From CAWBLP01 sp963721065 (lineage in GTDB: Bacteria > Pseudomonadota > Alphaproteobacteria > Acetobacterales > Acetobacteraceae), in assembly GCA_963721065.1 (NCBI GenBank), contig CAVRHO010000002.1:434001-498000 (forward strand): DNA of 64,000 nt. The letters run 5' to 3'. Position 1 is the stretch's first letter. Every line of letters begins with the position of its first letter. Under the pieces are notes generated by a model. It had not been told where the DNA came from, did no database searches, and saw only the letters and a list, made by a program, of their open reading frames with translations. Shown in pieces: positions 1 through 8,295 of this stretch. The translations under genes and the position numbers were made by a program.

Positions 1-1876
1 TACACCCGAGACAGCCGCACTGGCACCGACGTTGACGGCTTCGCCTGTAGGAGCGGCGATGCTGGGACCTGTGGGCGTTGGAGTTGGGGTCGGAGCCGGG
101 GTTGGGGTCGGAGCCGGCGTTGGGGTTGGCGTTGGAGTAGGGGTTGGCGCTGGGGTCGGAGTTGGTGTTGGCGTCGGGGCGGTCACCATCACCGAAACGG
201 ACTTGGTGCCCTCTACGCCGGCCTGGTCCCAGACATCGACGATGATGCTGTCGCTGCCTGCGGTTCCGGCTGCGGCGTAAGACAGGTTTGCCAGGTCCGC
301 GTTGATCTGCGCCAGCGTGCCGGTGAGCGACAAGGCATGCGTGCCGGAACCTGGTAGCGCGGCACCGCTGGAATCGGTCACTGTCAGCGTGCCGGCCGTC
401 GCACTCAGATTTAGGGCGAGCGTGCCCGGATGACTCGCCGCGAACGCGTCGCTAACGGAAATCCCGTTGATTGCGTGGACTGATCCCACGGCAAACGTTT
501 CGGTATCTGGAACGGCGATGACAGGGCCGATCGCGGTTGGCGTGGGCGTGGGTGTGGGCGTGGGTGTGGGTGTGGGTGTCTGGTGTGGGTGTGGGTGTGG
601 GTGTGGGTGTGGGTGTGGGTGTGGGTGTGGGTGTGGGGGGCGCGCCGCTTCCGCTGCTGACTTCGATCAGGACCGGATGGTCGGGCAGGTTGAAGGTCAG
701 GCTGCTGGCATCGCTGGCGCTGGAGACTGCCGTGGTGCCGGTGAGCGGATCGAACACCTGGATATCGGCCGCAGCGGCGCCGAGCGTCAACGTGACCGCA
801 TGGGGAGCGACTGTCAGGTCGGTCGGGCTCGACGGACCCGACAGTCTCGTGTCGTTCCACAATGCAAGCCAGTAGCTGCCGTCCGATTTCTCCAGCAGGA
901 AGGAATTGTCCGTGCTTTGCAGTCCCGACAGGCTGTAGCTGAGCGTTCCCGGCGTGAAGTTGGTGCTGCCGTTGTCCGCCAGCAGAGCCATAAGGTTGTG
1001 GACACCGACGGCCGCGAGCTTGGGCGTGCCGTCGGAATGAAAAAGCCCGAAATTGTCTTCGCTGTAGCCGTCGCCGGTCTTCTGGTCGAGCAACTCGTAC
1101 AGGTAGGTTCGCACGTCACCGTTTTTGAACCCGTCCATCAGGATGTCGAGCGTGTATTTCGCCTGGACCGTCTCACTGATGCTGGTCGGATCGGTGGTGC
1201 TGCCCGTGGTGTAGTAGCCGGACTCGGTGGTGATCACCGGCTTGCCCGGTGTGGTCAGTTGCGCCTCGGCATTGAGCCACTGCATGGTGCCGTTGGGGTA
1301 GGTGACGCCGTTCCACCACGCCGGCAGGCCGGGGTTGTTTCCTGTGCCGAAATAGGTGTGCGCATTACCATAATCGGCCCAGGCCGACAGGTCCCCGGTT
1401 GTTCCATAGTCGCTTACCTGGCCGAAGCTGGTCTGGATCACGGGCAGGCCGAGCGATTGGCCGACAGACCAGACCTGCTGCTGGAACTGCGCGGCAAAAT
1501 CCAATGTGGTGCCCAGGCTTTGCGGATAGGGCTGATCCGGTTCATTGCCGCCTTCTATGGCGTTCAGCAGGCCCTCACCGGCGAGCTGCTTCATCAGGTC
1601 GAGCTGCACAGAGAAGTTCGCCGGGCTGGTCTCGCCGATGAACGCGTCGAACGTGACACCGGTCGCCTGCGCCACCTGCTGCCACCAGGCCAGGTCGGAG
1701 GAGGTGCCCGGCGAATCCCGAACATTTCCGACACCGAGATAATTCAAGGCTGCTTCGACGCGGTTCAGATCCGCGTAAGCGGTCCACGTGAAATCAATGT
1801 GGGTATTGATGCCCACGGAAGATGTGAAACGCGCGGCACTGGCTGCCTGCTCGGCAGCAGGAGGCGAAATGGCCAT
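1..1876 (-). CDS. Secreted glycoside hydrolase with Pro-Thr linkers (3'-partial, one frameshift)
   Basis: Partial at the left edge. Residues about 15-330 from the ATG at 1876 look like a TIM-barrel (clan GH-A-like) hydrolase: a likely acid/base Glu lies in EGGNEPD and a likely nucleophile Glu in ITTESGYY. A beta-sandwich-like domain follows, then a Pro-Thr tract, a domain around VGSVHAINGISVSDAF and a second Pro-Thr/Pro-Ala linker running off the edge. The reading frame breaks inside the Pro-Thr tract: removing one base near 580 joins the two halves, otherwise the protein ends in Thr-His repeats. ATG 1876 has an AGAGG site upstream; the in-frame GTG at 1942 has none so good. No classical signal peptide is visible; a non-classical route such as type I export is possible but the C-terminus is missing. 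Next to an EPS cluster it may trim or bind that polymer (inference). Confidence 0.72.
68..183. repeat. Degenerate hexamer repeat encoding a Pro-Thr/Pro-Ala linker
   Basis: Imperfect GTTGGN/GTCGGN hexamers; on the minus strand they encode a second Pro-Thr/Pro-Ala-rich linker of the same hydrolase. The variation between units suggests it is older or more constrained than the pure tract at 538-646. Confidence 0.8.
538..646. repeat. Hexamer tandem repeat (GGTGTG type) encoding Pro-Thr
   Basis: About seventeen copies of a GTGGGT-type hexamer, with GGGCGT variants at the left end, interrupted once near 574-585. Read on the minus strand it gives Pro-Thr in one frame, Thr-His or His-Pro in the others. 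The interruption carries the base that shifts the hydrolase frame. Such tracts are prone to slippage, but only non-multiple-of-3 changes would switch the frame. Confidence 0.9.
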
Positions 1877-2376
1877 TGATCCAGAAGCCCTCTGAAACGT
1901 TGTTGGAACCGCTATAGTCACGCGGTCGATAAGGTCTCTCACGAACGCGTGAGGAGATCAAAATCACTTGATATTAAAGTCCTGTAATATGTTCCGATAA
2001 TCACAATATACCGGGCGGTATCCTGCAACTCTGCCCCGCTCGGGTGAAATTGATTGCGATACAGGTTTCATTCCGAATGAACGCACCGGAACGTTCTCGC
2101 AAGGCGCCATTTTGCCGCGGGCCGAACTGGGCCCGCACCATCCTGAACTCAGTTGGCGCCGGTATGGCGTTCAGGTCCGCGGCGAAGACGATTTCGGCCA
2201 CCCGGTCGAACATGTGCCGACCGCTCCGACGAACACGCGCGCGTGAGGTATCGGAAAAGGTCTCCCCCCGCCGCGAACCTCTGCACTAATGCTCGCGTTT
2301 GCGGGCGCGGGTCCGCGCTTCGCGCCTAGCTCAGACGTTTAGTCCCTTCCTGTATCAATCTCCAGGTGAAGCCTTC
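1877..2376. other. Intergenic region with an AT-rich core
   Basis: No gene seen. The stretch around 1955-2020 is markedly AT-rich for this genome and is the likely location of divergent promoters for the hydrolase (minus) and the GT2 gene (plus). No convincing -24/-12 element was found here; one partial match near 2020 is listed as rejected. Confidence 0.4.
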
Positions 2377-3381
2377 GTGTCAGTCTGCGTCTCGGTGATC
2401 ATGCCTGCCTTCAACAGTGCAGCGACGCTTCCACTTGCCGTGGACTCGGCACTGAAGCAGGACTTGCCGGATATCGAGCTGCTCATCGTCGATGACGGCT
2501 CGCGCGACGAGACCGCGAACGTCGCCCGGCGCCTGGCGCAGGCCGATGCGCGGGTCCGTGTGCTGTCGCTGCCCAGCAACCGCGGCAAGTCCAGCGCGAT
2601 GAATATCGCCGTTGCCGAGGCGCGGGGCGCCTGGGTGGCCGTGCTGGACGCCGACGATTGGTACTGTCCCAACCGGCTTTCCACCCTCGTGGCGGCTGGG
2701 CAGCGGGAAGCCGTCGATCTGGTCGCGGATAATCAGTACCTCTATGACGATGGTGCGGGTCGCATCGTGCGCACCGCCTTCCCGCAGGCGGTCGGAGACC
2801 GAACCCTCGACAAGCGGCGGTTCGTGGCTGAAAGCAACCCGTACGCAGACTTCGACTTCGGCATGCTGAAGCCGATGGTGCGGGCCGAGTTCATCCGGCG
2901 CCATGCCCTGGCCTATCGCGAGACGGCGAAGCTGTCCGAGGATTTCCTGTACCTGGTGGAATTCCTGGCCGCTGGTGGTCGCGGATATGTGCTTGCGCAG
3001 CCCGGGTACTACTGGCGCCAGGCTTTCGGCTCGATTTCGCGCCGGTGGACCGAAACCGGTGAGGGAAGCTGGCGCTACGATTTCCTCTCGGCGGCACGCG
3101 CGGCGGCCGATCTTCTGGCCGCGTTGCGTGCTCAGGATCAGCCCGAACTGTGCCGGCTGCTGGAGCAACGCCGCCGCGCCTTCCTGCGCCTGCACGTGTT
3201 GCAGGAGATCAGTCGCGCGCACGCCACAGGCGCGACGACCGCCCGGCTTGCACGCGAGATTCTGGCGCACCCGTCGATCTGGCCGCTCGTGCTTCGACGA
3301 TCCGCCGGCCATATCAAGCGACGGTTACCGCTCAATCTGTTCCAGCCCGCGCCGACTTTGCCCGAAATCGAACCGCCGTAA
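2377..3381 (+). CDS. GT2 family glycosyltransferase (EPS)
   Basis: 334 residues from the GTG at 2377, chosen because AGGTGA lies 7 bases upstream; the in-frame TTG at 2301 region lacks a site. The GT-A fold signature is clear: VSVIMPAFNSAATL at the N-terminus, VDDGSRDET (nucleotide-sugar binding) and the DADDWY metal-binding DXD-type motif at about residue 95. It is cytoplasmic, with no membrane segments. It probably adds a sugar to the lipid-linked EPS repeat unit. It lies upstream of the sigma-54 promoter that precedes the rest of the cluster, so it is probably transcribed separately. Confidence 0.85.
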   Translation: MSVCVSVIMPAFNSAATLPLAVDSALKQDLPDIELLIVDDGSRDETANVARRLAQADARVRVLSLPSNRGKSSAMNIAVAEARGAWVAVLDADDWYCPNRLSTLVAAGQREAVDLVADNQYLYDDGAGRIVRTAFPQAVGDRTLDKRRFVAESNPYADFDFGMLKPMVRAEFIRRHALAYRETAKLSEDFLYLVEFLAAGGRGYVLAQPGYYWRQAFGSISRRWTETGEGSWRYDFLSAARAAADLLAALRAQDQPELCRLLEQRRRAFLRLHVLQEISRAHATGATTARLAREILAHPSIWPLVLRRSAGHIKRRLPLNLFQPAPTLPEIEPP

Positions 3382-3537
3382 CGGGCAGGCAGGCAACCGT
3401 CGCACAGCGCGTAACTCTGGCGTTCTCCGGCTTAACACGGGCGCTACGTTAACCGGCACGTCCGCAGCGCGAAGTAACATCTGTATCAAAAGGCGATGCT
3501 GGTGCGCAGCACACGAGGCTTCTGCCATCTTATGAAC

Positions 3538-3553
3538 TGGCACGGGCCTTGCT
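3538..3553 (+). promoter_or_regulatory. Sigma-54 (-24/-12) promoter of the EPS operon
   Basis: TGGCACG-GGCC-TTGCT matches the consensus TGGCACG-N4-TTGCW at every defined position. The GG is at 3539-3540 and the GC at 3551-3552, giving a predicted start near 3564 and a leader of about 44 bases to the ATG at 3608. A sigma-54 activator gene lies about 13 kb downstream in the same neighbourhood. Confidence 0.85.
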
Positions 3554-3607
3554 CCTTCCCAGGAGCCGTTATTGCGCCGATCGCCGAGGGATCACGAAGG
3601 ACGATGT

Positions 3608-5098
3608 ATGTACCCAGTCAGGCGAATTGAACGGATGGAGTATCTGGGCTCTGCCGCCCGTTCCGGACTGGCGGCAGGGAACGCGATCACTCGCCGCAGT
3701 GCGCTGGTGGGCCGGTTGTGTTCGATTGCCCTGATCGCATCCGACACGGCAGCCTTCGTCATCGCAGTGTTTCTTGCGTTCCTTGTCGATATCGCCACCC
3801 GGCCGTCGCCTTTTGAACGCGCGATCGGGAATCTGCTGGAGCTTGGTCCCAGGTGGCACGGCTGGGGTACCTTTCTGGTACTTGTGAGCCTGCTTGGCTT
3901 CTTCGCGGCACGTGGCCAGTACACGTCGCGCGTACCATTCTGGACTCAGCTTGGCGACGTCGTCATGGGATGCACCGTGGCGTTGGCCTGCGACACTTTT
4001 CTCACGATCGCGGTGTACGGCAGCCCGGTTCAGGTCGAAGGACTGCTGCGCTGGGTGGTGTTCTGTCCCACGTTGCTGCTGTTGCGAACCGGTGTGCGCC
4101 AGATTCTGCGAGCGCTCGATCTGTGGACGATCAATACCCTGATCGTCGCCACGCCCGGTGTCTACAGCCAGGCACGCGACGCGCTGCAATCCGACCCGGC
4201 CATGGGCTATGCGATGGTAGGCTCGGTGGAACTCGACGAGGCCGCAGCGCTGGATGATGAAAGCCTGCTGGACCTGATGCAGCAGTGCGGCGCCCAGTTC
4301 GTCGTGGTGGCCATAGGCACCGGCAACATTGTAGCTGAACGCAACGTCATTGCGACGTTACGCCGTACAGGCTGTCCCATAGCTTTGGTACCGGCGCTTG
4401 AAGGCCTGCCGGTGGTCGGACTGCGCCAGCACCACTTCTTCAGCCACGATATCGTGATGCTGGTCAGTCACAACAACCTGGCCAGACCGTTCAGCCGTAT
4501 CCTGAAGGGTGCATTCGACCAGGTTGTCGCAGCCATCCTGCTGGTACTTTTTGCACCGTTGATGCTGAGCATCGCACTGCTGGCGAGAATGGATGGCGGC
4601 CCGGCCCTGTACCGCCACCGCCGCATCGGGGCCGGTGGCCAGGCTTTCGACTGTGTGAAGTTCCGCACCATGGTGATGGATGCGGATCGCGTGTTGCAGC
4701 GTGTGTTGCAGGAAAACCCCGCCGCCGCGGCCGAATGGGCAGAAACGCAGAAGCTGCGCCAGGATCCGCGGATCACCTGGCTCGGACGGTTTCTGCGTCG
4801 CTCCAGCCTGGACGAACTCCCGCAGTTGCTGAACGTGCTGCGTGGGGAGATGAGCCTGGTGGGCCCTCGCCCGATCGTGCAGGCCGAGATCGCCCGCTAC
4901 GGCGAGAACATCGACTATTATTATGAAGCCAAACCCGGCCTCACCGGATTGTGGCAGGTAAGCGGTCGAAATGACACCTCTTATGAGCGTCGAGTGCGGC
5001 TGGATGTGTGGTATGTCCGCAACTGGACGCTGTGGCACGACATCGCGATCCTCTTGAAGACCATTCCCGCCGTCTTTCTGCAGCGCGGTGCACACTAG
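3608..5098 (+). CDS. Undecaprenyl-phosphate sugar phosphotransferase (WbaP type, EPS initiation)
   Basis: 496 residues from ATG 3608, which has GAAGGA 6 bases upstream. It transfers a sugar-1-phosphate to undecaprenyl phosphate on the inner membrane, the first step of repeat-unit assembly. The N-terminal half has four to five hydrophobic segments (WbaP-like), a middle CoA-binding-like region follows, one more membrane segment lies near residue 305, and the C-terminal catalytic domain carries KFRTMVMDAD, LDELPQLLNVLRGEMSLVGP and KPGLTGLWQVSGR, hallmarks of bacterial sugar transferases. It is the first gene behind the sigma-54 promoter and is probably cotranscribed with the export genes. Which sugar is used cannot be told from sequence. 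Confidence 0.93.
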   Translation: MYPVRRIERMEYLGSAARSGLAAGNAITRRSALVGRLCSIALIASDTAAFVIAVFLAFLVDIATRPSPFERAIGNLLELGPRWHGWGTFLVLVSLLGFFAARGQYTSRVPFWTQLGDVVMGCTVALACDTFLTIAVYGSPVQVEGLLRWVVFCPTLLLLRTGVRQILRALDLWTINTLIVATPGVYSQARDALQSDPAMGYAMVGSVELDEAAALDDESLLDLMQQCGAQFVVVAIGTGNIVAERNVIATLRRTGCPIALVPALEGLPVVGLRQHHFFSHDIVMLVSHNNLARPFSRILKGAFDQVVAAILLVLFAPLMLSIALLARMDGGPALYRHRRIGAGGQAFDCVKFRTMVMDADRVLQRVLQENPAAAAEWAETQKLRQDPRITWLGRFLRRSSLDELPQLLNVLRGEMSLVGPRPIVQAEIARYGENIDYYYEAKPGLTGLWQVSGRNDTSYERRVRLDVWYVRNWTLWHDIAILLKTIPAVFLQRGAH

Positions 5099-5171
5099 CC
5101 CCCGGCTCGCTGCTTCTCCGTCCACCCATCTGTAACCAACCGTCAGGTCGAAACGGGAGATATGACATAAG

Positions 5172-5978
5172 ATGGATACCACTTCAGGACGTTCCGGCTC
5201 CTCACGGGCAATGCACGAAGTGCTGCTGTCCTCGGCTGCAATGCGCGGGCTCGTTGTGCTGTCGGGTGCAGCGATGCTGGCAGCCTGCGCAAGCACGAGT
5301 CATCTCCCGCCGGCACCCTTGGAACCCGCGCCGATCACGCAGACGGCACCACTGCCGCCGTACCGCATTCAGGTCGGCGATGTGCTGGACGTCCGCCTGA
5401 TGCTGAACCCGGAACTCAATGAGGAGGTCACGGTCAGGCCGGACGGGCATATTTCCACCACGGTGGTATCAGATCAGCGCGCTGCCGGCATGACGGTCCC
5501 GGAACTTGATGCGGCATTGCATAAGGACTACTCACGAGATCTTCAGAACCCTCGCATTTCAGTTGTGGTGAAATCCTTCGCACCAACGCGCGTCTATGTG
5601 GGTGGTCAGGTGGCGAACCCCGGCGAGTTCATCACGGTCGGACCGACTTTGACGCTGTCGCAGGCGCTGGCGCGGGCCGGCGGCCTGAAACTCAGCGCAT
5701 CCGATGGGTCGATCTTCATTATCCGCCGCGGCAACAACGACAAGCCGGAGTTCCTGTCGGTGAACTGGAACGCGGTGCGCCACGCCGACAATCCCAACGC
5801 CGACGTTCGGCTGGCACCCTACGATGTTGTGTACGTACCCAAGACTGGCATCGCCGAGGTGTACAAGTGGTATAACCAGTTCATCCAGCAGTTCGCCAAC
5901 CCCAGCTTCGGGTTCTCCTACGTGATCAACCCGGGCTCCGGCGGAAACACGATAGTCACCTCGCCGGGCGGTGGCTGA
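5172..5978 (+). CDS. Polysaccharide export outer-membrane lipoprotein (Wza/GumB family)
   Basis: 268 residues. Lipoprotein signal with lipobox MLAAC and lipidated Cys near residue 39. The polysaccharide export domain begins at YRIQVGDVLDVRLMLNPELN, and an SLBB-like beta-grasp domain at RVYVGGQVANPGEF follows. It forms the outer-membrane/periplasmic channel for EPS. The length fits the shorter GumB-like class rather than E. coli Wza (about 380). GGGAGA lies 11 bases before the start. It sits between the initiating transferase and the GumC-like protein, the usual order in Wzx/Wzy-type clusters. Confidence 0.92.
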   Translation: MDTTSGRSGSSRAMHEVLLSSAAMRGLVVLSGAAMLAACASTSHLPPAPLEPAPITQTAPLPPYRIQVGDVLDVRLMLNPELNEEVTVRPDGHISTTVVSDQRAAGMTVPELDAALHKDYSRDLQNPRISVVVKSFAPTRVYVGGQVANPGEFITVGPTLTLSQALARAGGLKLSASDGSIFIIRRGNNDKPEFLSVNWNAVRHADNPNADVRLAPYDVVYVPKTGIAEVYKWYNQFIQQFANPSFGFSYVINPGSGGNTIVTSPGGG

Positions 5979-6053
5979 GCATAGCGCCAAATCCGGGGCC
6001 GGTTCGCCGGCCGGGCATTCCATCCAGACGGCGGCAGACGCCGGGAGCACTTT

Positions 6054-7505
6054 ATGATCGTTCAGCCGTCCTTTCGTGAAGCGGTCCAGACGTTCTTCCG
6101 ACGGAAGTTCACCTTCCTGCTGGTGTTCGGAGTGGTGTGCCTGGCCGGCGCAATCTACCTGTTGCTGGCAACGCCGCTCTATCTCTCCCGGGCGTCGCTG
6201 GTTGTGCGGTTCGACCAGCATACCTTGCCCAATATCGACCAATCGCAGCAGAACTCGCAGCCGCTCGGGTCCAACGAGCGGCGTGCGATCCTGCATTCCG
6301 ATGCCGACATTCTGCGCAGCCCGGATCTGGCCCAGCGCACCATCAATGCGGTGGGACTGGCGCGACTTTACCCGAAGCTGACCGAGCAGCAGCCCAAACA
6401 GAGCCCCGCCGCGCAAATGGAGGAGGCGGTCCGAAGCTTCTCCAGTGACCTGGTGATCGATGTTGGTCTGCAAAGCGACGTGCTCAACGTCTCTTTTCTC
6501 AATCCCGATCCGGCGGTTGCCCACCAGACCGTAAAGGCCCTGCTGAACCAGTTTTTCGGGCAAGAGGCGGTGATCTACGCCAATCCCGAACTGCAGTTCG
6601 CCGAGGAGGAAGCGAAGCAGGCAAAAAAGAAGCTGAATGAGGCGCAAAGTGAGCTGTCGCAGTTCCGGGCCAACCACAAGATTTCCGACCTGACTGCCCA
6701 GATCGGCCAGTTGCTTCAGCAGCGCACCGACGTGGAAAGCCGGCTGACCGTTGCTCAGGCGACGGTGGCGGAAGCCGAGAAGAAGCAGACGGCGCTGAAG
6801 GAACTGCTGACGGCGATTCCACCCTTGCTGAAGACGTCAGCCGACGGTGAAACCTATCGCGGCGTGGACGAGGTCCAGAGCCAGCTCGATACGCTGGAAG
6901 CCAAGCGCAAGAAACTGGCAGCGACCTATAAGGCCGGCAGCCCGGTATTCCGTCAGCTCGATGCCGAGATCGCCTCGCTGGAGTTGGCCGCCAGGCGGAC
7001 GCGCAGCGACTCGCGCAAGCGCTCCAGCACCAAGCCGAACATGGTTTACGAGAACATCAAGACCGACCTGCTGCGCGCTCAGGCGCAGGCAAAAAGCGCG
7101 CGGGAGCCGGCCCAGATGCTGGCCAAGCAGTTGAAGGACATCAACCAGCAGTTGTCGGATCTGAACAGCCAGCGCAGCCATTATGACGACCTGCGGCGGG
7201 CCGTGCGCATCCAGGATGATACGTATCGCACCCTGGCGATCCGCTACGAAGAGTCGCGGGTCGAGGCGAACCGCAATGCGCAGAAGATCTCCGCTGCCGC
7301 CGTGATCGCCGCGCCGTCGCAGCCGCACAAGCCGGCGCGTCCGCGCAAGAAGCTGATAGCGCTGGCGACGGTGGTCGCCGGGTTCATTCTTGCCTGCGGT
7401 GCGGTGCTGGGCGCCGAAGCTTTCGATGATCGGCTGCGCAGCCCGCATGATGTGGCACAGATCCTGCGTCTTCCGGTCCTGGCGACCTTTGGCAGGGATG
7501 CGTGA
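6054..7505 (+). CDS. EPS chain-length determinant / co-polymerase (Wzz-GumC family)
   Basis: 483 residues. Membrane segment at about 22-41, a periplasmic Wzz domain starting YLSRASLVVRFD, a long heptad-rich coiled coil from about 180 to 400 (EEEAKQAKKKLNEAQSEL and following), and a second membrane segment near residue 440 preceded by the PxxP-type stretch PSQPHKPARPRKK. These periplasmic co-polymerases set polymer length and contact a cytoplasmic tyrosine kinase. The kinase domain is not fused here; the next gene overlaps by GTGA and encodes a degenerate version of it. GGGAG precedes the ATG. Confidence 0.92.
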   Translation: MIVQPSFREAVQTFFRRKFTFLLVFGVVCLAGAIYLLLATPLYLSRASLVVRFDQHTLPNIDQSQQNSQPLGSNERRAILHSDADILRSPDLAQRTINAVGLARLYPKLTEQQPKQSPAAQMEEAVRSFSSDLVIDVGLQSDVLNVSFLNPDPAVAHQTVKALLNQFFGQEAVIYANPELQFAEEEAKQAKKKLNEAQSELSQFRANHKISDLTAQIGQLLQQRTDVESRLTVAQATVAEAEKKQTALKELLTAIPPLLKTSADGETYRGVDEVQSQLDTLEAKRKKLAATYKAGSPVFRQLDAEIASLELAARRTRSDSRKRSSTKPNMVYENIKTDLLRAQAQAKSAREPAQMLAKQLKDINQQLSDLNSQRSHYDDLRRAVRIQDDTYRTLAIRYEESRVEANRNAQKISAAAVIAAPSQPHKPARPRKKLIALATVVAGFILACGAVLGAEAFDDRLRSPHDVAQILRLPVLATFGRDA

Positions 7506-8287
7506 CGTCGCTCCCACGGAAAATGAAAGGCGGGCTGCCCATGCCGGAGAGGCAAAGGATGTCGCGTGCGAGTACGAAGAAGTCATCGCCGACCAGCCGC
7601 AACCTGCCGGTACCGGTGCGCCGGCGCCTGCCGCGGGTCGCGCCTGTCCCGCGGTCGCACGGGCTCAAGCCTGGAGAGTTGGTGAAGCTGCATCACTCGC
7701 TGGCGGAGTCGCTTCACACCGAAACCGGCGTGGTATGCCAGTTCGTTGCTGCGGAAAGTGGCGCCGGTACCGAGGATGTCGGTTACGACCTCGCCTATAT
7801 CAGCGCCGCCTGGCTGGGCAAACGTGTGCTGTTCGTGAACGGCACAACGGCGCATGCGGGCGTGGCGGAGCAGAATGGGGCGCGCAGCAGAGTGCCGCTG
7901 CTTGGCAATGATGATTCGTTCGATGACATGGAAAGCCGCATCACGCGGGTCGTCGGGCTGGATCTTTATCATATGAAAATGCCGACGATGCGCGGCACGC
8001 TGGACCTGGCGCCGACGCTGAAGCGGATTCCGGAATTCCTCGGCAAGCTGCGTGGGGCCTTCGACATGGTGGTGATCGCCTCTCCCGCCGCCGCCGACGC
8101 GCCGATCGGGGTGCTGCTGTCGCGCTTCGTGGATGGCAACATCCTGGTGCTGGAAGCCGGTCGCACCCGTGCCCCGGTGGCGCTGGAATTGCGCAACTCG
8201 CTCAGTGCCTCGGGCGGGATGGTGGTGGGGGCGGTGCTTACAAAGTACCGCAGCTATGTGCCACGGATGCTGCGACGCTGGATCTAG
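7502..8287 (+). CDS. Pseudo-BY-kinase: CpsD/ExoP-like ATPase lacking Walker A
   Basis: 261 residues from a GTG overlapping the previous stop by 4 bases. The alignment to CpsD/Wzc-type kinases is recognisable: an FVAAESGAGTEDVGYDLA segment where SALPGEGKST is normal, KRVLFVNGT in the Walker A-prime region (D replaced by N), FDMVVIASPA for the Walker B strand, and a NILVLEAGRT strand. The P-loop Lys and Ser/Thr are absent and there is no C-terminal Tyr cluster, so ATP hydrolysis and tyrosine phosphorylation are unlikely. It probably keeps a structural or regulatory partner role with the GumC-like protein (inference). The N-terminal 50 residues are basic and disordered-looking. Confidence 0.78.
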   Translation: MTSLPRKMKGGLPMPERQRMSRASTKKSSPTSRNLPVPVRRRLPRVAPVPRSHGLKPGELVKLHHSLAESLHTETGVVCQFVAAESGAGTEDVGYDLAYISAAWLGKRVLFVNGTTAHAGVAEQNGARSRVPLLGNDDSFDDMESRITRVVGLDLYHMKMPTMRGTLDLAPTLKRIPEFLGKLRGAFDMVVIASPAAADAPIGVLLSRFVDGNILVLEAGRTRAPVALELRNSLSASGGMVVGAVLTKYRSYVPRMLRRWI

Positions 8288-8295
8288 CCGGCGGC

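Noticed and set aside
467..1879. 470-codon plus-strand frame with a Gly-Val repeat
   Set aside because: Antisense of the glycoside hydrolase; the Gly-Val run is just the complement of the Pro-Thr tract.
2018..2035. CGGGCGG-TATC-CTGCA upstream of the GT2 gene
   Set aside because: Correct spacing but too many mismatches in the -24 box and about 350 bases from the start codon.
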